A stretch of DNA of 64,000 nucleotides, taken from Pelomonas sp047654805 (GTDB taxonomy: Bacteria; Pseudomonadota; Gammaproteobacteria; Burkholderiales; Burkholderiaceae_C). Both the position numbers and the translations under genes were made by a program. Below the pieces are notes generated by a model, which ran no database searches, was not told the DNA's origin, and saw only the letters and a list, made by a program, of their open reading frames with translations. The DNA is taken from the NCBI RefSeq assembly GCF_047654805.1, contig NZ_JASGIV010000001.1, forward strand, positions 5,766,001 through 5,830,000. Reading direction: 5' to 3'. Below, in pieces: positions 7,390 through 15,003 of this stretch (position 1 is its first letter; the number at the start of each line of letters is the position of its first letter).

Positions 7390-9075
7390 ATGGAAAACAT
7401 CATCGAGATCGTCGGCATTGCCGGCGTTGCCCTGGTCGGTCTGCTGACCATCGGCTTCGTCTTCGCACGGCTGTACAAGCGCAGCACCAAGGAAACGGCC
7501 TTTGTGCGCACCGGTCTGGGCGGGCAGAAGGTCATCATGGACGGTGGCGCCATCGTGCTGCCGGTATTCCACGAACGCGTGCTCGTCAACATGAACACGC
7601 TCAAGCTGGAGGTGTTGCGGCGCGAACGCGAGAGCCTCATCACCCGCGACCGCATGCGTGTGGATGTGACGGCGGCCTTCTTCGTGCGCGTGAAGCAGAC
7701 GGAGGAAGCAGTCAGTACGGCAGCCCAGACGCTGGGCGCGCGCACCATGAGCCCCAACGAGCTGAAGGCGCTGGTAGAAGACAAGTTCGTCGACAGCCTG
7801 CGCGCCACCGCCGCGACCATGACCATCCAGGAACTGCAGGACAAGCGTCGCGATTTCGTGCAGGCGGTGCAGAACGCTGTTGCCGAAGACCTGGAGAAGA
7901 ACGGCCTGGAACTAGAGTCTGTGTCGCTGACGAGTCTGGACCAGACCGACAAGCAGTTCTTCAACCCCAACAACGCTTTCGACGCCGAGGGCCTGACGCG
8001 TTTGACCGAGCAGACTGAGGCGCGCCGCAAGCAGCGCAACGATGTCGAGCAGGACACCGAGGTGCAGGTCCGCACCAAGAACTTGGAGGCCTCACGACTG
8101 AAGCTGACCATCGAGAAGGACCAGGAGTTCGCCTCGCTGTCGCAGCAGCGCGAGATCGAGACTGCGCGCGCCGAGCAGGTCGCGCTGATCGCTGCGCAAC
8201 AGGCTGAGCGGGGTCGTGAAGCGGAGACGGTGAAGATCGAGGCCGAGCGCCAGGTGGGTCAGCGCCGGATCGAGGCCGAACGCGAGATCAAGGCTGCCGA
8301 GATCGAGAAGAACCTCGTCATCCAGACGCGCGAGATCGAGCAGGAGCGCCAGGCCGAGCTCAAACGTGCGGAGCAGCGCAAGCAGGTCGAGATTGCCCGC
8401 CAGGACACTCAGATCGCCATCGCCACCAAGTCGCGTGAGCAATCCGAGGCGGACGCTGCCGCCAACCTGGCCCGCGCGGAAGCAGTCAAGGCCGAGGAGA
8501 CTGTCAATACGGCGCGTCAGGTGGCCGTGGCGGAGCGCGAGAAGGCGATCCAGCTCATCGAGGCCAGCAAGGACGCCGAGCAGAGCGCCATTGCGGTGAA
8601 GGTGTCGGCCTCCGCCGAGAAGGATGCGGCGATCGACCGCGCCGAGGCGCTGACCATCGAGGCCAAGGCCAAGCAGGCGGCGGCCATCGCCGAGGCTGAG
8701 GGGCGTCGGGCGATCAACGAGGCCTTGAACATGCTGTCCGCCGCGCAGATCGACCTGCAGGTGCGCACCCAACTGCTGCAGCAACTGCCGACCATCCTGG
8801 CCGAGGCCGTGAAGCCGATGGAGAACATCGACTCCATCCGCATCGTTCAAGTCAACGGCATGCCCGGCCAGGGTGGCGGTACGGGCGAAGGCGGTGGTGC
8901 GGCCGGCACGTTCCCCGAGCAGGTCATGAACTCGGCGCTGCAGTACCAAATCGCCAAGCCCATCGTCGACGCCGTCATGCAGGACGCCGGCCTGTCCAAC
9001 CAGGGCATCACCGGCATGGCACAGAACCTCGCGGCGATGCTCAAGCCCGCCGTGCCAGCGACGCCGGTGGAGTGA
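7390..9075 (+). CDS. yqiK: Flotillin family protein YqiK
   Basis: A 561-residue flotillin. One N-terminal transmembrane helix (about residues 7-27) is followed by the SPFH/band-7 domain (roughly 28-210, including LPVFHERVLVNMNTLKLEV and SLDQTDKQFFNPNNAFDAEGL). A long Glu/Ala/Arg-rich coiled coil with repeating EAER/AEAE units spans about 215-460. The tail is Gly-rich (GQGGGTGEGGGAAG), ending in a short hydrophobic/helical segment. Flotillins scaffold ordered membrane domains. As last gene of the RHH-pspA-yqiJ-yqiK unit it links the flotillin platform to PspA. The ribosome site is AGGGAG. Its end is 3 bp from the convergent gene. Confidence 0.92.
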   Translation: MENIIEIVGIAGVALVGLLTIGFVFARLYKRSTKETAFVRTGLGGQKVIMDGGAIVLPVFHERVLVNMNTLKLEVLRRERESLITRDRMRVDVTAAFFVRVKQTEEAVSTAAQTLGARTMSPNELKALVEDKFVDSLRATAATMTIQELQDKRRDFVQAVQNAVAEDLEKNGLELESVSLTSLDQTDKQFFNPNNAFDAEGLTRLTEQTEARRKQRNDVEQDTEVQVRTKNLEASRLKLTIEKDQEFASLSQQREIETARAEQVALIAAQQAERGREAETVKIEAERQVGQRRIEAEREIKAAEIEKNLVIQTREIEQERQAELKRAEQRKQVEIARQDTQIAIATKSREQSEADAAANLARAEAVKAEETVNTARQVAVAEREKAIQLIEASKDAEQSAIAVKVSASAEKDAAIDRAEALTIEAKAKQAAAIAEAEGRRAINEALNMLSAAQIDLQVRTQLLQQLPTILAEAVKPMENIDSIRIVQVNGMPGQGGGTGEGGGAAGTFPEQVMNSALQYQIAKPIVDAVMQDAGLSNQGITGMAQNLAAMLKPAVPATPVE

Positions 9076-9078
9076 GTC

Positions 9079-10233
9079 TCAGGACGAGCGCGTCGGCGCG
9101 CTCGCGGCAGGTCGAGCGCTGCGTCGCGGACCTTCGCTGTAGTCGACCGGCGGCCTCATCAGCGCCGGGTCTGGCTCGCCGCGCTTGATCTTCTCCAGCC
9201 GGTAGTTCTGTTCGCCCTGGCGCGGATCGGCGTCGCGACTCTGCACCGTCAGCATCAGCTCGGGGCTGCGCCAGACCTCGCGCGAGCTGACGATGGGCTT
9301 CTCGTTGCCGATCTTGCCGGCTTCTATGGTCCAGGTGGTGCGCTCCCCTGTGACCTTGAGGCCGTCGATCTCCCGGGACGGAAGTGCCGTTGTCGTGCCG
9401 CCCTCGCGCGGTAGCAGCGTGATGCCCTGCAGCAGCGGGACGGGGGGCTGCGGCGGCGTGGGGACGGTCATGGGCGCCGGCGGCGCGGGTAGGGCCGGCA
9501 GCTCGCTGGCGCGGATGATGCGCAGCTCACGCCTTCGTTCCACTGCGCTGGCGCCAGGCGCGGACGGCGCGGCGACTTCCCGTTCGATGACGATGCCTGG
9601 CTCCCCCGCCAGCGCGCGTCCGCGCAGGCGCTCGGCGTCCGCGCTGCGCGCCTGTTCAGCTACGCGAGCGCCCCATTCTTTCCAACGCGTGGCTTGTTCC
9701 TTCATGCGCTCGCTCCAATCCTGCATGGAAGCCTGCCAAGCCGCCTGCGCAGCCGCATCAGCGCCCGTGGCCCAGTTCGCCGTGCCACGCAGCCGCTGCA
9801 TACGCTTCTCGTCTGGATAAATGACCCAACTGGTCTTGGCCACCGGGTCGTTCAGGTAGATGAGCTTGGGGCCGCCTTCGCGCTGCACTTCGCGGCGCGT
9901 GCGGCCCTCGCCGTCGCGGCACAACTGGCTTTGCTGCTTGCGGACGATGCGGTTGCCGTCGGCCAGCGCCTGCACGTTCTCGTGCACGGCCGTTGCGCAG
10001 TAGGGGGCGCCGCGCACCACGCGCTCGCTCTCCAGCTCGCGGCCGGCGAAGGCAAGGGCCTGGTCGCCCAGCGCGATACGCACGGGCATATCGGACAGGG
10101 CCAGCTGCACGTGGCGCGTGATGTCGCGTTCGAAGTCGCGCTCAGACGCGCGGTCGGCTTCCGGCGTGGCGGCCGAGGCCGCCAGCGCTGTGCCCAGGGC
10201 GCACAGCGCCAGTCCGGTCAGGGGTGTCTTCAT
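9079..10233 (-). CDS. Exported protein of unknown function in an ECF sigma factor operon
   Basis: A 384-residue protein starting at the ATG with a GGAGAACGAC ribosome site; a longer form from a TTG at 10254 is less likely. A signal peptide (MKTPLTGLALCALGTALAASAAT) is followed by a mostly polar chain. Features include two Cys (APYCATAV, QSQLCRDG), a Trp-rich helical stretch around residues 130-185 (WATGADAAAQAAW, WSERMKEQATRWKEWG), and a Pro-rich linker (LPALPAPPAPMTVPTPPQPP, around 250). The C-terminal region contains ITLLPREGG and WTIEAGKIGNEKPIVSS. I do not recognise a named family. It is third in an operon with a sigma factor and a putative anti-sigma factor, so it may be the target or sensor of that system. 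Confidence 0.7.
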   Translation of the reverse strand: MKTPLTGLALCALGTALAASAATPEADRASERDFERDITRHVQLALSDMPVRIALGDQALAFAGRELESERVVRGAPYCATAVHENVQALADGNRIVRKQQSQLCRDGEGRTRREVQREGGPKLIYLNDPVAKTSWVIYPDEKRMQRLRGTANWATGADAAAQAAWQASMQDWSERMKEQATRWKEWGARVAEQARSADAERLRGRALAGEPGIVIEREVAAPSAPGASAVERRRELRIIRASELPALPAPPAPMTVPTPPQPPVPLLQGITLLPREGGTTTALPSREIDGLKVTGERTTWTIEAGKIGNEKPIVSSREVWRSPELMLTVQSRDADPRQGEQNYRLEKIKRGEPDPALMRPPVDYSEGPRRSARPAASAPTRSS

Positions 10234-10255
10234 GTCGTTCTCCGTCGTCAACAAC

Positions 10256-10768
10256 TCAGTTCAGGATGCGCACGGCCAGGACCTGGCCGCCCGGGTCCAG
10301 CATCAGCTCGGCGTGCACCGTCTCGTCGGCACGCGCAGCATCGAAGGGCAGGCCCAGCAGCGCCAGGCGTTCGCGTGGCAGCTCAGTGGGCTGCAGCCAG
10401 ACGGCGCCGCCGTGCCCAGCTGCGAGGGCCTGGCGCAGTTCGCCGTCCGGCACCAGTGGGATGAAGCCACTGCTGGCGGGCGCCGCCTGGGCCGTTTGGG
10501 TGCCGGGCGGGTCCAGCAGCAGCATGGCGCTCAGCAGCACGGCGGCCGTGGCGCCGAGGGCGCTGCTTCCCCAGGCCAAACGGCGCAGCCAGCGCGGCTC
10601 ATGGGATGCAGCCGTCTCCGCCATCTCGGTGGAGCGGTGGCGGGCGTGCAGCTGGTCGGTCAGGCGACTCAGCAGCGCGGCGTCCTGGTGGGCGTCGGGT
10701 TGCAGCCGCGCGAATTCCGCGCGCGCCGGCAGCAGCCACGCGGGGGTGTCATCGTCGATCTTGCTCAT
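10256..10768 (-). CDS. Putative anti-sigma factor, single-pass membrane protein
   Basis: A 170-residue protein: a soluble N-terminus (about 1-60), one transmembrane helix (roughly 64-87, WGSSALGATAAVLLSAMLLL) and a periplasmic C-terminus. Its start overlaps the sigma-factor stop (ATGA), the usual arrangement for an ECF sigma/anti-sigma pair. No HxxxCxxC zinc anti-sigma motif is present, so the assignment rests on topology and context. It would hold the sigma factor at the membrane until an envelope signal arrives. It ends 22 bp before the ATG of the exported protein gene. Confidence 0.6.
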   Translation of the reverse strand: MSKIDDDTPAWLLPARAEFARLQPDAHQDAALLSRLTDQLHARHRSTEMAETAASHEPRWLRRLAWGSSALGATAAVLLSAMLLLDPPGTQTAQAAPASSGFIPLVPDGELRQALAAGHGGAVWLQPTELPRERLALLGLPFDAARADETVHAELMLDPGGQVLAVRILN

Positions 10769-11364
10769 GGTCGTTCTCCCACGGCGAGCAGGTCGGCCAG
10801 GCGCTGGCGGGCGCGATGCAGGCGGGTGCGCAGCACGTCCACGCCGACGCCGGCGATCGCGGCGGCGTCAGCGTAGCTGCGCTCCTGCAGGTCCACCAGC
10901 ACGATGGCCTCGCGCTGCGGCCAGCTCAAGGCACGGATGGCCGCCCACAGGCCATCGTGCTGCTGGGCCAGGTTCAGGCGGGCGTCGCTGGCCGGTGTGG
11001 CCTCGGCTGGGTCCTCTGCGTCAAGCGAGTCGTCCAGCGGCACATGGCGTCGTGCGTCGCGCCATTGGTTCAGCAGTTGATGTCGCGCCATGCCGGCAAG
11101 ATAGGCGCCTAGCGAACCGCGGCTGGCCTGGTAGGACTGAGGGCCGCGCAGCAACTGCGCGAAAGCCTCTTGCACCGCGTCTAGCGCCGTGGCCTCGTCG
11201 CCGGCCAGTGCAAGTGCATAGCGATAGACGGTGCCGCTTTCGCGCCGGTAGACCAGCGCCAGCGCGTCGGCGTCGCCGTCGGCGAGGCGGGCCAGCAGCG
11301 CGGCCTCCTCGCCCGTCGCCGACGCGGCCGGGGCGACGAAGCCGAGGCGGGTCAGCCAGTTCAT
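10765..11364 (-). CDS. ECF-type RNA polymerase sigma factor
   Basis: A 199-residue sigma-70 family ECF factor. Region 2 is visible (LARLADGDADALALVYRR, then DAVQEAFAQLLR) and so is region 4 (LSWPQREAIVLVDLQERSYADAAAIAGVGVDVLRTRLHRARQRL). There is an acidic linker between them. A longer version from the ATG at 11406 is possible; homology starts near MNWLTRLGF, so I use 11364. It directs transcription of a regulon that probably includes its own operon. A possible ECF-type promoter lies upstream at 11433-11461. Confidence 0.88.
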   Translation of the reverse strand: MNWLTRLGFVAPAASATGEEAALLARLADGDADALALVYRRESGTVYRYALALAGDEATALDAVQEAFAQLLRGPQSYQASRGSLGAYLAGMARHQLLNQWRDARRHVPLDDSLDAEDPAEATPASDARLNLAQQHDGLWAAIRALSWPQREAIVLVDLQERSYADAAAIAGVGVDVLRTRLHRARQRLADLLAVGERP

Positions 11365-11432
11365 GGCGGGGTACACGGTGTAAGGGCCTGCGGGGCTTGC
11401 ATGCACCTATTGAGCGCGAGCAAGTTGGGTCG

Positions 11433-11461
11433 TTACTCAGGACAAACCCGCCGTCACTTCC
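11433..11461 (-). promoter_or_regulatory. Possible ECF-type promoter upstream of the sigma-factor operon
   Basis: On the minus strand GGAAGT (11456-11461) and TGAGTAA (11433-11439) are separated by 16 bp. This resembles the GGAAC-type -35 and the spacing of ECF promoters. Only two short elements support it, and other readings are possible. Confidence 0.25.
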
Positions 11462-11512
11462 GGCATGGGGGCGGCGCGGCATCATGCTCGCAACACTGTC
11501 AGAAACGTTCGC

Positions 11513-11926
11513 ATGCTGAACCTGCAAGGCATTGACCACCTCGTGTTGCGCGTCGTCGACCTCGGCGCCATGCTGCGCTTCTATGTCGACACGCTGGGCT
11601 GCACGGTCGAGCGCAGGCAGGACGAGATCGGCCTGGTGCAACTGCGCGCCGGCCGCTCGCTGATCGACCTGGTGCCGGTGGATGGCAAGCTCGGCCGCGT
11701 CGGTGGCGCGGCACCCGGCGCGCAAGGGCGCAACCTGGACCACTTTTGCCTGCGTGTCCAGCCCTTCGACGAGGCGGCCATCCGCGCCCACCTTGCGGCG
11801 CATGGCGTCGATGCCGGTGAGACCGAGAGCCGTTACGGCGCCGAGGGCGAGGGGCCGTCCATCTACCTGGCTGACCCCGAGGGCAACGTCGTCGAACTCA
11901 AAGGCCCACCGGGGCCGCTGGCGTGA
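11513..11926 (+). CDS. VOC (glyoxalase/dioxygenase superfamily) protein
   Basis: A 137-residue vicinal-oxygen-chelate fold protein with two babab halves. The metal-ligand positions are apparent: His in GIDHLVLRVVD, His in NLDHFCLRVQ and Glu in DPEGNVVELKG. Proteins of this size include glyoxalase I-like enzymes, fosfomycin-type thiol transferases and many of unknown substrate. This one has the virulence-protein-like GLVQLRAGRSLIDLV signature and no diagnostic substrate residue that I recognise. The next gene starts in its stop codon (GTGA overlap). Confidence 0.8.
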   Translation: MLNLQGIDHLVLRVVDLGAMLRFYVDTLGCTVERRQDEIGLVQLRAGRSLIDLVPVDGKLGRVGGAAPGAQGRNLDHFCLRVQPFDEAAIRAHLAAHGVDAGETESRYGAEGEGPSIYLADPEGNVVELKGPPGPLA

Positions 11927-12381
11927 AGTCGCTGACGCGCGCCATCCTTTGGGGCGGCCTGCTGGCCGGCAGCGGTGATCTCGTCTTCGCGTTTGGTTAC
12001 TACGGCATGTCGCTGCGCGTGTTCCAGACGGTGGCCGCTGGTCTCATCGGCAAGGAAGCCGCTTTCGGTGGTGGCGCGGCTACGTTCGCGTTGGGCGTGG
12101 TGCTGCACTACGGCATCGCGCTGATCTGGGCTGGCATCTTCTGCTTCGCGGCGCTGCGCCTGCCGGCGCTGCTGCGCAGTGCATCGGTGGCGGGCCTGGC
12201 CTATGGCTTGGTCGTGTACTTCGGCATGAACACCCTGGTGCTGCCGCTGTCAGCCCTGCACACGCCGTTCTGGCCGCCCAAGCTGGACGCCGCTGCCATC
12301 GCCGCGCACTGCGTCCTGTTCGGTTTTCCGATCGCGCTGGTGGCGCGGCGCTGCATGCTCGGCGGGCCCGCGCGCAGCTGA
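11923..12381 (+). CDS. Small polytopic membrane protein, function unknown
   Basis: A 152-residue protein with GTG start overlapping the VOC stop codon by 4 bases. Four hydrophobic helices are apparent (about residues 7-27, 48-78, 87-105, 120-142). The conserved-looking stretch VFQTVAAGLIGKEAAFGGG and the following VVLHYGIALIWAGIF resemble a widespread family of uncharacterised inner-membrane proteins. No catalytic residues stand out. Coupling to the VOC gene is the only functional clue. Confidence 0.72.
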   Translation: MKSLTRAILWGGLLAGSGDLVFAFGYYGMSLRVFQTVAAGLIGKEAAFGGGAATFALGVVLHYGIALIWAGIFCFAALRLPALLRSASVAGLAYGLVVYFGMNTLVLPLSALHTPFWPPKLDAAAIAAHCVLFGFPIALVARRCMLGGPARS

Positions 12382-12458
12382 CGGAGTCTTGCGGCAGGTC
12401 AAGGCGCCTAGATGCAGTCCGGGGGAGCATGGCCCGTGGTCGACCTCAGGAGCCCTGC

Positions 12459-12833
12459 ATGAGCACCAACTTCCGAGCCCTTTCGAACGAGATATCCGGC
12501 ACGCTGGCCCAATTGCGCGCTGGCATCCCCGACGCCATGCGCGGGTTCGGCGCACTGTCGCAGGCGGCGCTGCGCGAAGGCGCGCTCGACCGCAAGACGA
12601 AGGAGCTGATCGCCATGGCCATCGGCATCGCTGCGCGTTGCGATGCCTGCCTGGCCTTCCATGCCGAGGCCCTGGTCAAGCTGGGCTGCAAGCGCGTCGA
12701 GTTCGAGGAGATGCTTGCCGTCAGCGTTTACATGGGTGGCGGACCGTCGCTGATGTATGCCGCCCGTGCCCTCGACGCCTTCGAGCAATGCGGTGGCGAC
12801 CACGCGCGCAGCGAGACCGCGAAGGCCGCCTGA
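12459..12833 (+). CDS. Carboxymuconolactone decarboxylase/AhpD-like protein
   Basis: A 124-residue helical protein of the CMD/AhpD family. The redox motif C-D-A-C followed by LAFH (ARCDACLAFHAEAL) matches the CxxC-x3-H proton-relay of AhpD-type alkylhydroperoxidases. The N-terminal KTKELIAMAIGI segment is also typical. It is probably a cytoplasmic thiol-dependent peroxidase or disulfide reductase; the physiological electron donor is not predictable. The ATG at 12459 is chosen over an upstream in-frame ATG because homology starts there. Confidence 0.85.
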   Translation: MSTNFRALSNEISGTLAQLRAGIPDAMRGFGALSQAALREGALDRKTKELIAMAIGIAARCDACLAFHAEALVKLGCKRVEFEEMLAVSVYMGGGPSLMYAARALDAFEQCGGDHARSETAKAA

Positions 12834-12867
12834 TCCGGCCGCCGGCCCCTGCAAAATGGCGGGCACC

Positions 12868-14013
12868 ATGCCCGTCCTGCCTGCCAAGCTGCCCAACACG
12901 GGCACAACTATCTTCACCGTCATGTCGGCACTGGCCGCCGAGCATGGCGCCGTCAATCTCGGCCAGGGCTTCCCGGACTTCGGCGCCGATCCAGCCCTGC
13001 TGCAGGCTGTCAGCGCAGCGATGGCCGCTGGCAGCAACCAGTACCCGCCGATGACCGGTGTGCCAGCGCTTCGCCAGGCCGTCTCAGCCAAGCTCAACGC
13101 GCTCTACGGGTCGACCTATGACGCGGACCGGGACATCACGATCACGGCCGGGGGTACGCAAGGGCTGTTCACTGCGTTGCAATGCTGTGTCGGAGCGGGC
13201 GATGAGGTCATCATCATCGAGCCGGCCTATGACAGCTACGACCCGGCCATACGCCTGGCAGGGGCCGTACCGGTGGGCGTGCCGATGACGAGTGACTATC
13301 GGCTGGACTGGAGTGCCGTGCGCGCCGCCATCACGCCCCGCACGCGGGCTCTCGTGCTGAACACGCCCCACAACCCCAGCGGCCGGATTGCGACGGGTGA
13401 GGACCTGCGTGAGCTGGAGCGGCTTGCCGAGCAGCACGATCTCTTCATCATCAGCGACGAGGTCTACGAACACATGGTGTTCGATGGCTCGGTGCATGAG
13501 AGCGTGGCGCGCTTTCCCAGGCTGCGCGAGCGCAGCCTCCTCGTCAGCAGCTTCGGCAAGACCTTCCATGTGACGGGCTGGAAGGTGGGCTTCGTCGCCG
13601 CACCGCCGGCGCTGAGCGCGGCCTTCCGGCGCCTGCACCAGTACACCGTGTTCACGGTGCATACGCCCACGCAGCATGCGTTGGCCAACTACCTGGCAGA
13701 CCCGGCGCCGTGGCAGGGCCTGAGCGGCTTCTACCAGGCCAAGCGCGACGCCTTCCGGGCGTCCATCGCCGCGACGCCGCTGAGGCTGCTTCCCTGCGAG
13801 GGCACCTATTTCCAGACGGTGGACTACAGCGCCGTGTCCGATCTGCCGGAGCTGGAGTTCGCGCAGTGGCTGACCACCGAGATCGGTGTCGCGGCGATCC
13901 CGCTTTCGGTCTTCTATCAGCAGCCGCAGGAGCGCCGGCATGTGCGCTTCTGTTTCGCAAAGCGAGACGAGACGTTGGCGGAGGCGGCGAAGCGCCTGGC
14001 GAAACTTCGCTGA
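12868..14013 (+). CDS. PLP-dependent class I/II aminotransferase, methionine aminotransferase (YbdL)-like
   Basis: A 381-residue fold-type I aminotransferase. The start region GAVNLGQGFPDF, the NTPHNPSGR aspartate-loop motif, DEVYEHMVFDG and the PLP-lysine segment SSFGKTFHVTGWKVG closely resemble E. coli YbdL and kynurenine/methionine-preferring transaminases. It would convert methionine or aromatic amino acids to 2-oxo acids in the cytosol; a role in methionine salvage is inferred. The C-terminal arginine (HVRFCFAKRDETL) that binds the substrate carboxylate is present. An alternative in-frame ATG lies 12 bp upstream, overlapping a GCAAAAT element that looks like a -10 box. Confidence 0.9.
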   Translation: MPVLPAKLPNTGTTIFTVMSALAAEHGAVNLGQGFPDFGADPALLQAVSAAMAAGSNQYPPMTGVPALRQAVSAKLNALYGSTYDADRDITITAGGTQGLFTALQCCVGAGDEVIIIEPAYDSYDPAIRLAGAVPVGVPMTSDYRLDWSAVRAAITPRTRALVLNTPHNPSGRIATGEDLRELERLAEQHDLFIISDEVYEHMVFDGSVHESVARFPRLRERSLLVSSFGKTFHVTGWKVGFVAAPPALSAAFRRLHQYTVFTVHTPTQHALANYLADPAPWQGLSGFYQAKRDAFRASIAATPLRLLPCEGTYFQTVDYSAVSDLPELEFAQWLTTEIGVAAIPLSVFYQQPQERRHVRFCFAKRDETLAEAAKRLAKLR

Positions 14014-14016
14014 AGC

Positions 14017-14391
14017 TCAGGCCGCAGGTCGCAGAGGGCAATCGATGCCACTCTCGGGCGTCTCGGCAAGCCGGATCGCCAGGTCACCACGCAGCGCCTG
14101 CAGCGCTGTGATGCGTGCGTCGATGTCCGCCAACTTGCGCGACAGTGTCGCCCGCAGCGCCGGGCCGGCGTCCACGCCCTGGATCAGCCGTGGCAGATCG
14201 GCGGCGATCTCGGCCAGCGTGAAGCCCAATTGCTGGGCGGTACGTACATAGCCCAGCCACTGCACGGCCTCCTCGGGGTAGTCGCGGTAGCCGTTGGCGC
14301 TGCGGCGGGCCTGCAGCAGGCCACGCTTCTCGTAGAAGCGCAGGCTGTCACGGCTCAGGCCGGTGCGCGTGGAAAGGGTGCCGATGCGCAT
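14017..14391 (-). CDS. MerR family transcriptional regulator
   Basis: A 124-residue MerR regulator. The winged HTH reads MRIGTLSTRTGLSRDSLRFY-EKRGLL, followed by the wing (SANGYRDYPEEAVQWLGYVRTAQQLGFTLAEI) and a dimerisation helix. The C-terminal segment is short with a single Cys (GIDCPL), so a CueR/ZntR-type metal site is unlikely. It is divergent from the membrane-protein gene at 14480, and a classic MerR operator lies between them. Ligand unknown. Confidence 0.9.
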   Translation of the reverse strand: MRIGTLSTRTGLSRDSLRFYEKRGLLQARRSANGYRDYPEEAVQWLGYVRTAQQLGFTLAEIAADLPRLIQGVDAGPALRATLSRKLADIDARITALQALRGDLAIRLAETPESGIDCPLRPAA

Positions 14392-14411
14392 GGGGTCGTC
14401 GAAAAGTGAAC

Positions 14412-14443
14412 TTGACCCTGGAGTGTGATCCAGGGTTGAGCAT
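14412..14443 (+). promoter_or_regulatory. MerR-type operator and elongated-spacer promoter
   Basis: A -35 TTGACC (14412-14417) is followed by the 8-bp inverted repeat ACCCTGGA (14415-14422) / TCCAGGGT (14429-14436) with a 6-bp centre. It ends in GAGCAT (14438-14443), a poor -10 at a 20-bp spacing. A dyad centred in a 19-20 bp spacer is the hallmark of MerR-activated promoters. It faces the membrane-protein gene at 14480, with the regulator divergent on the other side. Confidence 0.75.
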
Positions 14444-14479
14444 GCGGGCATTTCAACCCCAACTGCTTCGCAGTCCCGC

Positions 14480-14881
14480 ATGCTTTCCTTCAGCACCCCT
14501 CGCTTCCTGCGCATCGTCTGGTTCAGCGCCCTGTACGACCTCGTCGTCACCGCGCCCTTCGCCACGCCCTGGACCTTCGAGCTCAACCGCGTGCAGCTCA
14601 GTGCGCTCAACCAGGCGCTGGGCGGTCCGGTGCTGCCGGCCTTCGGCCCGGTACAGATGCTGTTTGCGCTGTTGATGGGTAGCCTGGTGCTGGTCTGGTC
14701 CGTGCTGAGGCTGCGGGGGCCCACGGTGCAGTTTGGCCGCTACGACGGCGCCGCGCGGTTGCTGTTCAGCCTGTGGATGGCCTGGGCCTGGACGCAGGGT
14801 GGACTGCCCGTGCTGGCGCTGTTCCTGTTGCCTGAACTGGGCTGGGCGGCGGTGCAGCTTTGGCCGGTCCGGGAGCGCTGA
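14480..14881 (+). CDS. Small membrane protein under MerR control, function unknown
   Basis: A 133-residue protein with about four hydrophobic segments (residues 10-28, 50-78, 87-103, 107-126). Between the first two is TPWTFELNRVQLSALNQALGG. The family is not recognised by name. It reads away from the MerR gene and its only visible promoter is the MerR-type promoter at 14412-14443. It may therefore encode the response (transport, sequestration or membrane protection) to whatever the regulator senses. Confidence 0.7.
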   Translation: MLSFSTPRFLRIVWFSALYDLVVTAPFATPWTFELNRVQLSALNQALGGPVLPAFGPVQMLFALLMGSLVLVWSVLRLRGPTVQFGRYDGAARLLFSLWMAWAWTQGGLPVLALFLLPELGWAAVQLWPVRER

Positions 14882-15003
14882 GCGTTCGGCATGGTGCAAC
14901 CGAGCTTTCGGCCCGGCCCCGGGAACGCATCCGCCAGGAGACGCCGGCCCCGCGCTGCCGGAAAATCGGCGGTTCCCGCTCCAGAACCGCACAGGCCGCT
15001 GCC

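Noticed and set aside
10224..11519. 431-codon plus-strand open frame
   Set aside because: Antisense to the sigma and anti-sigma genes and mostly Arg/Ala/Pro/Ser; no ribosome site or domain.
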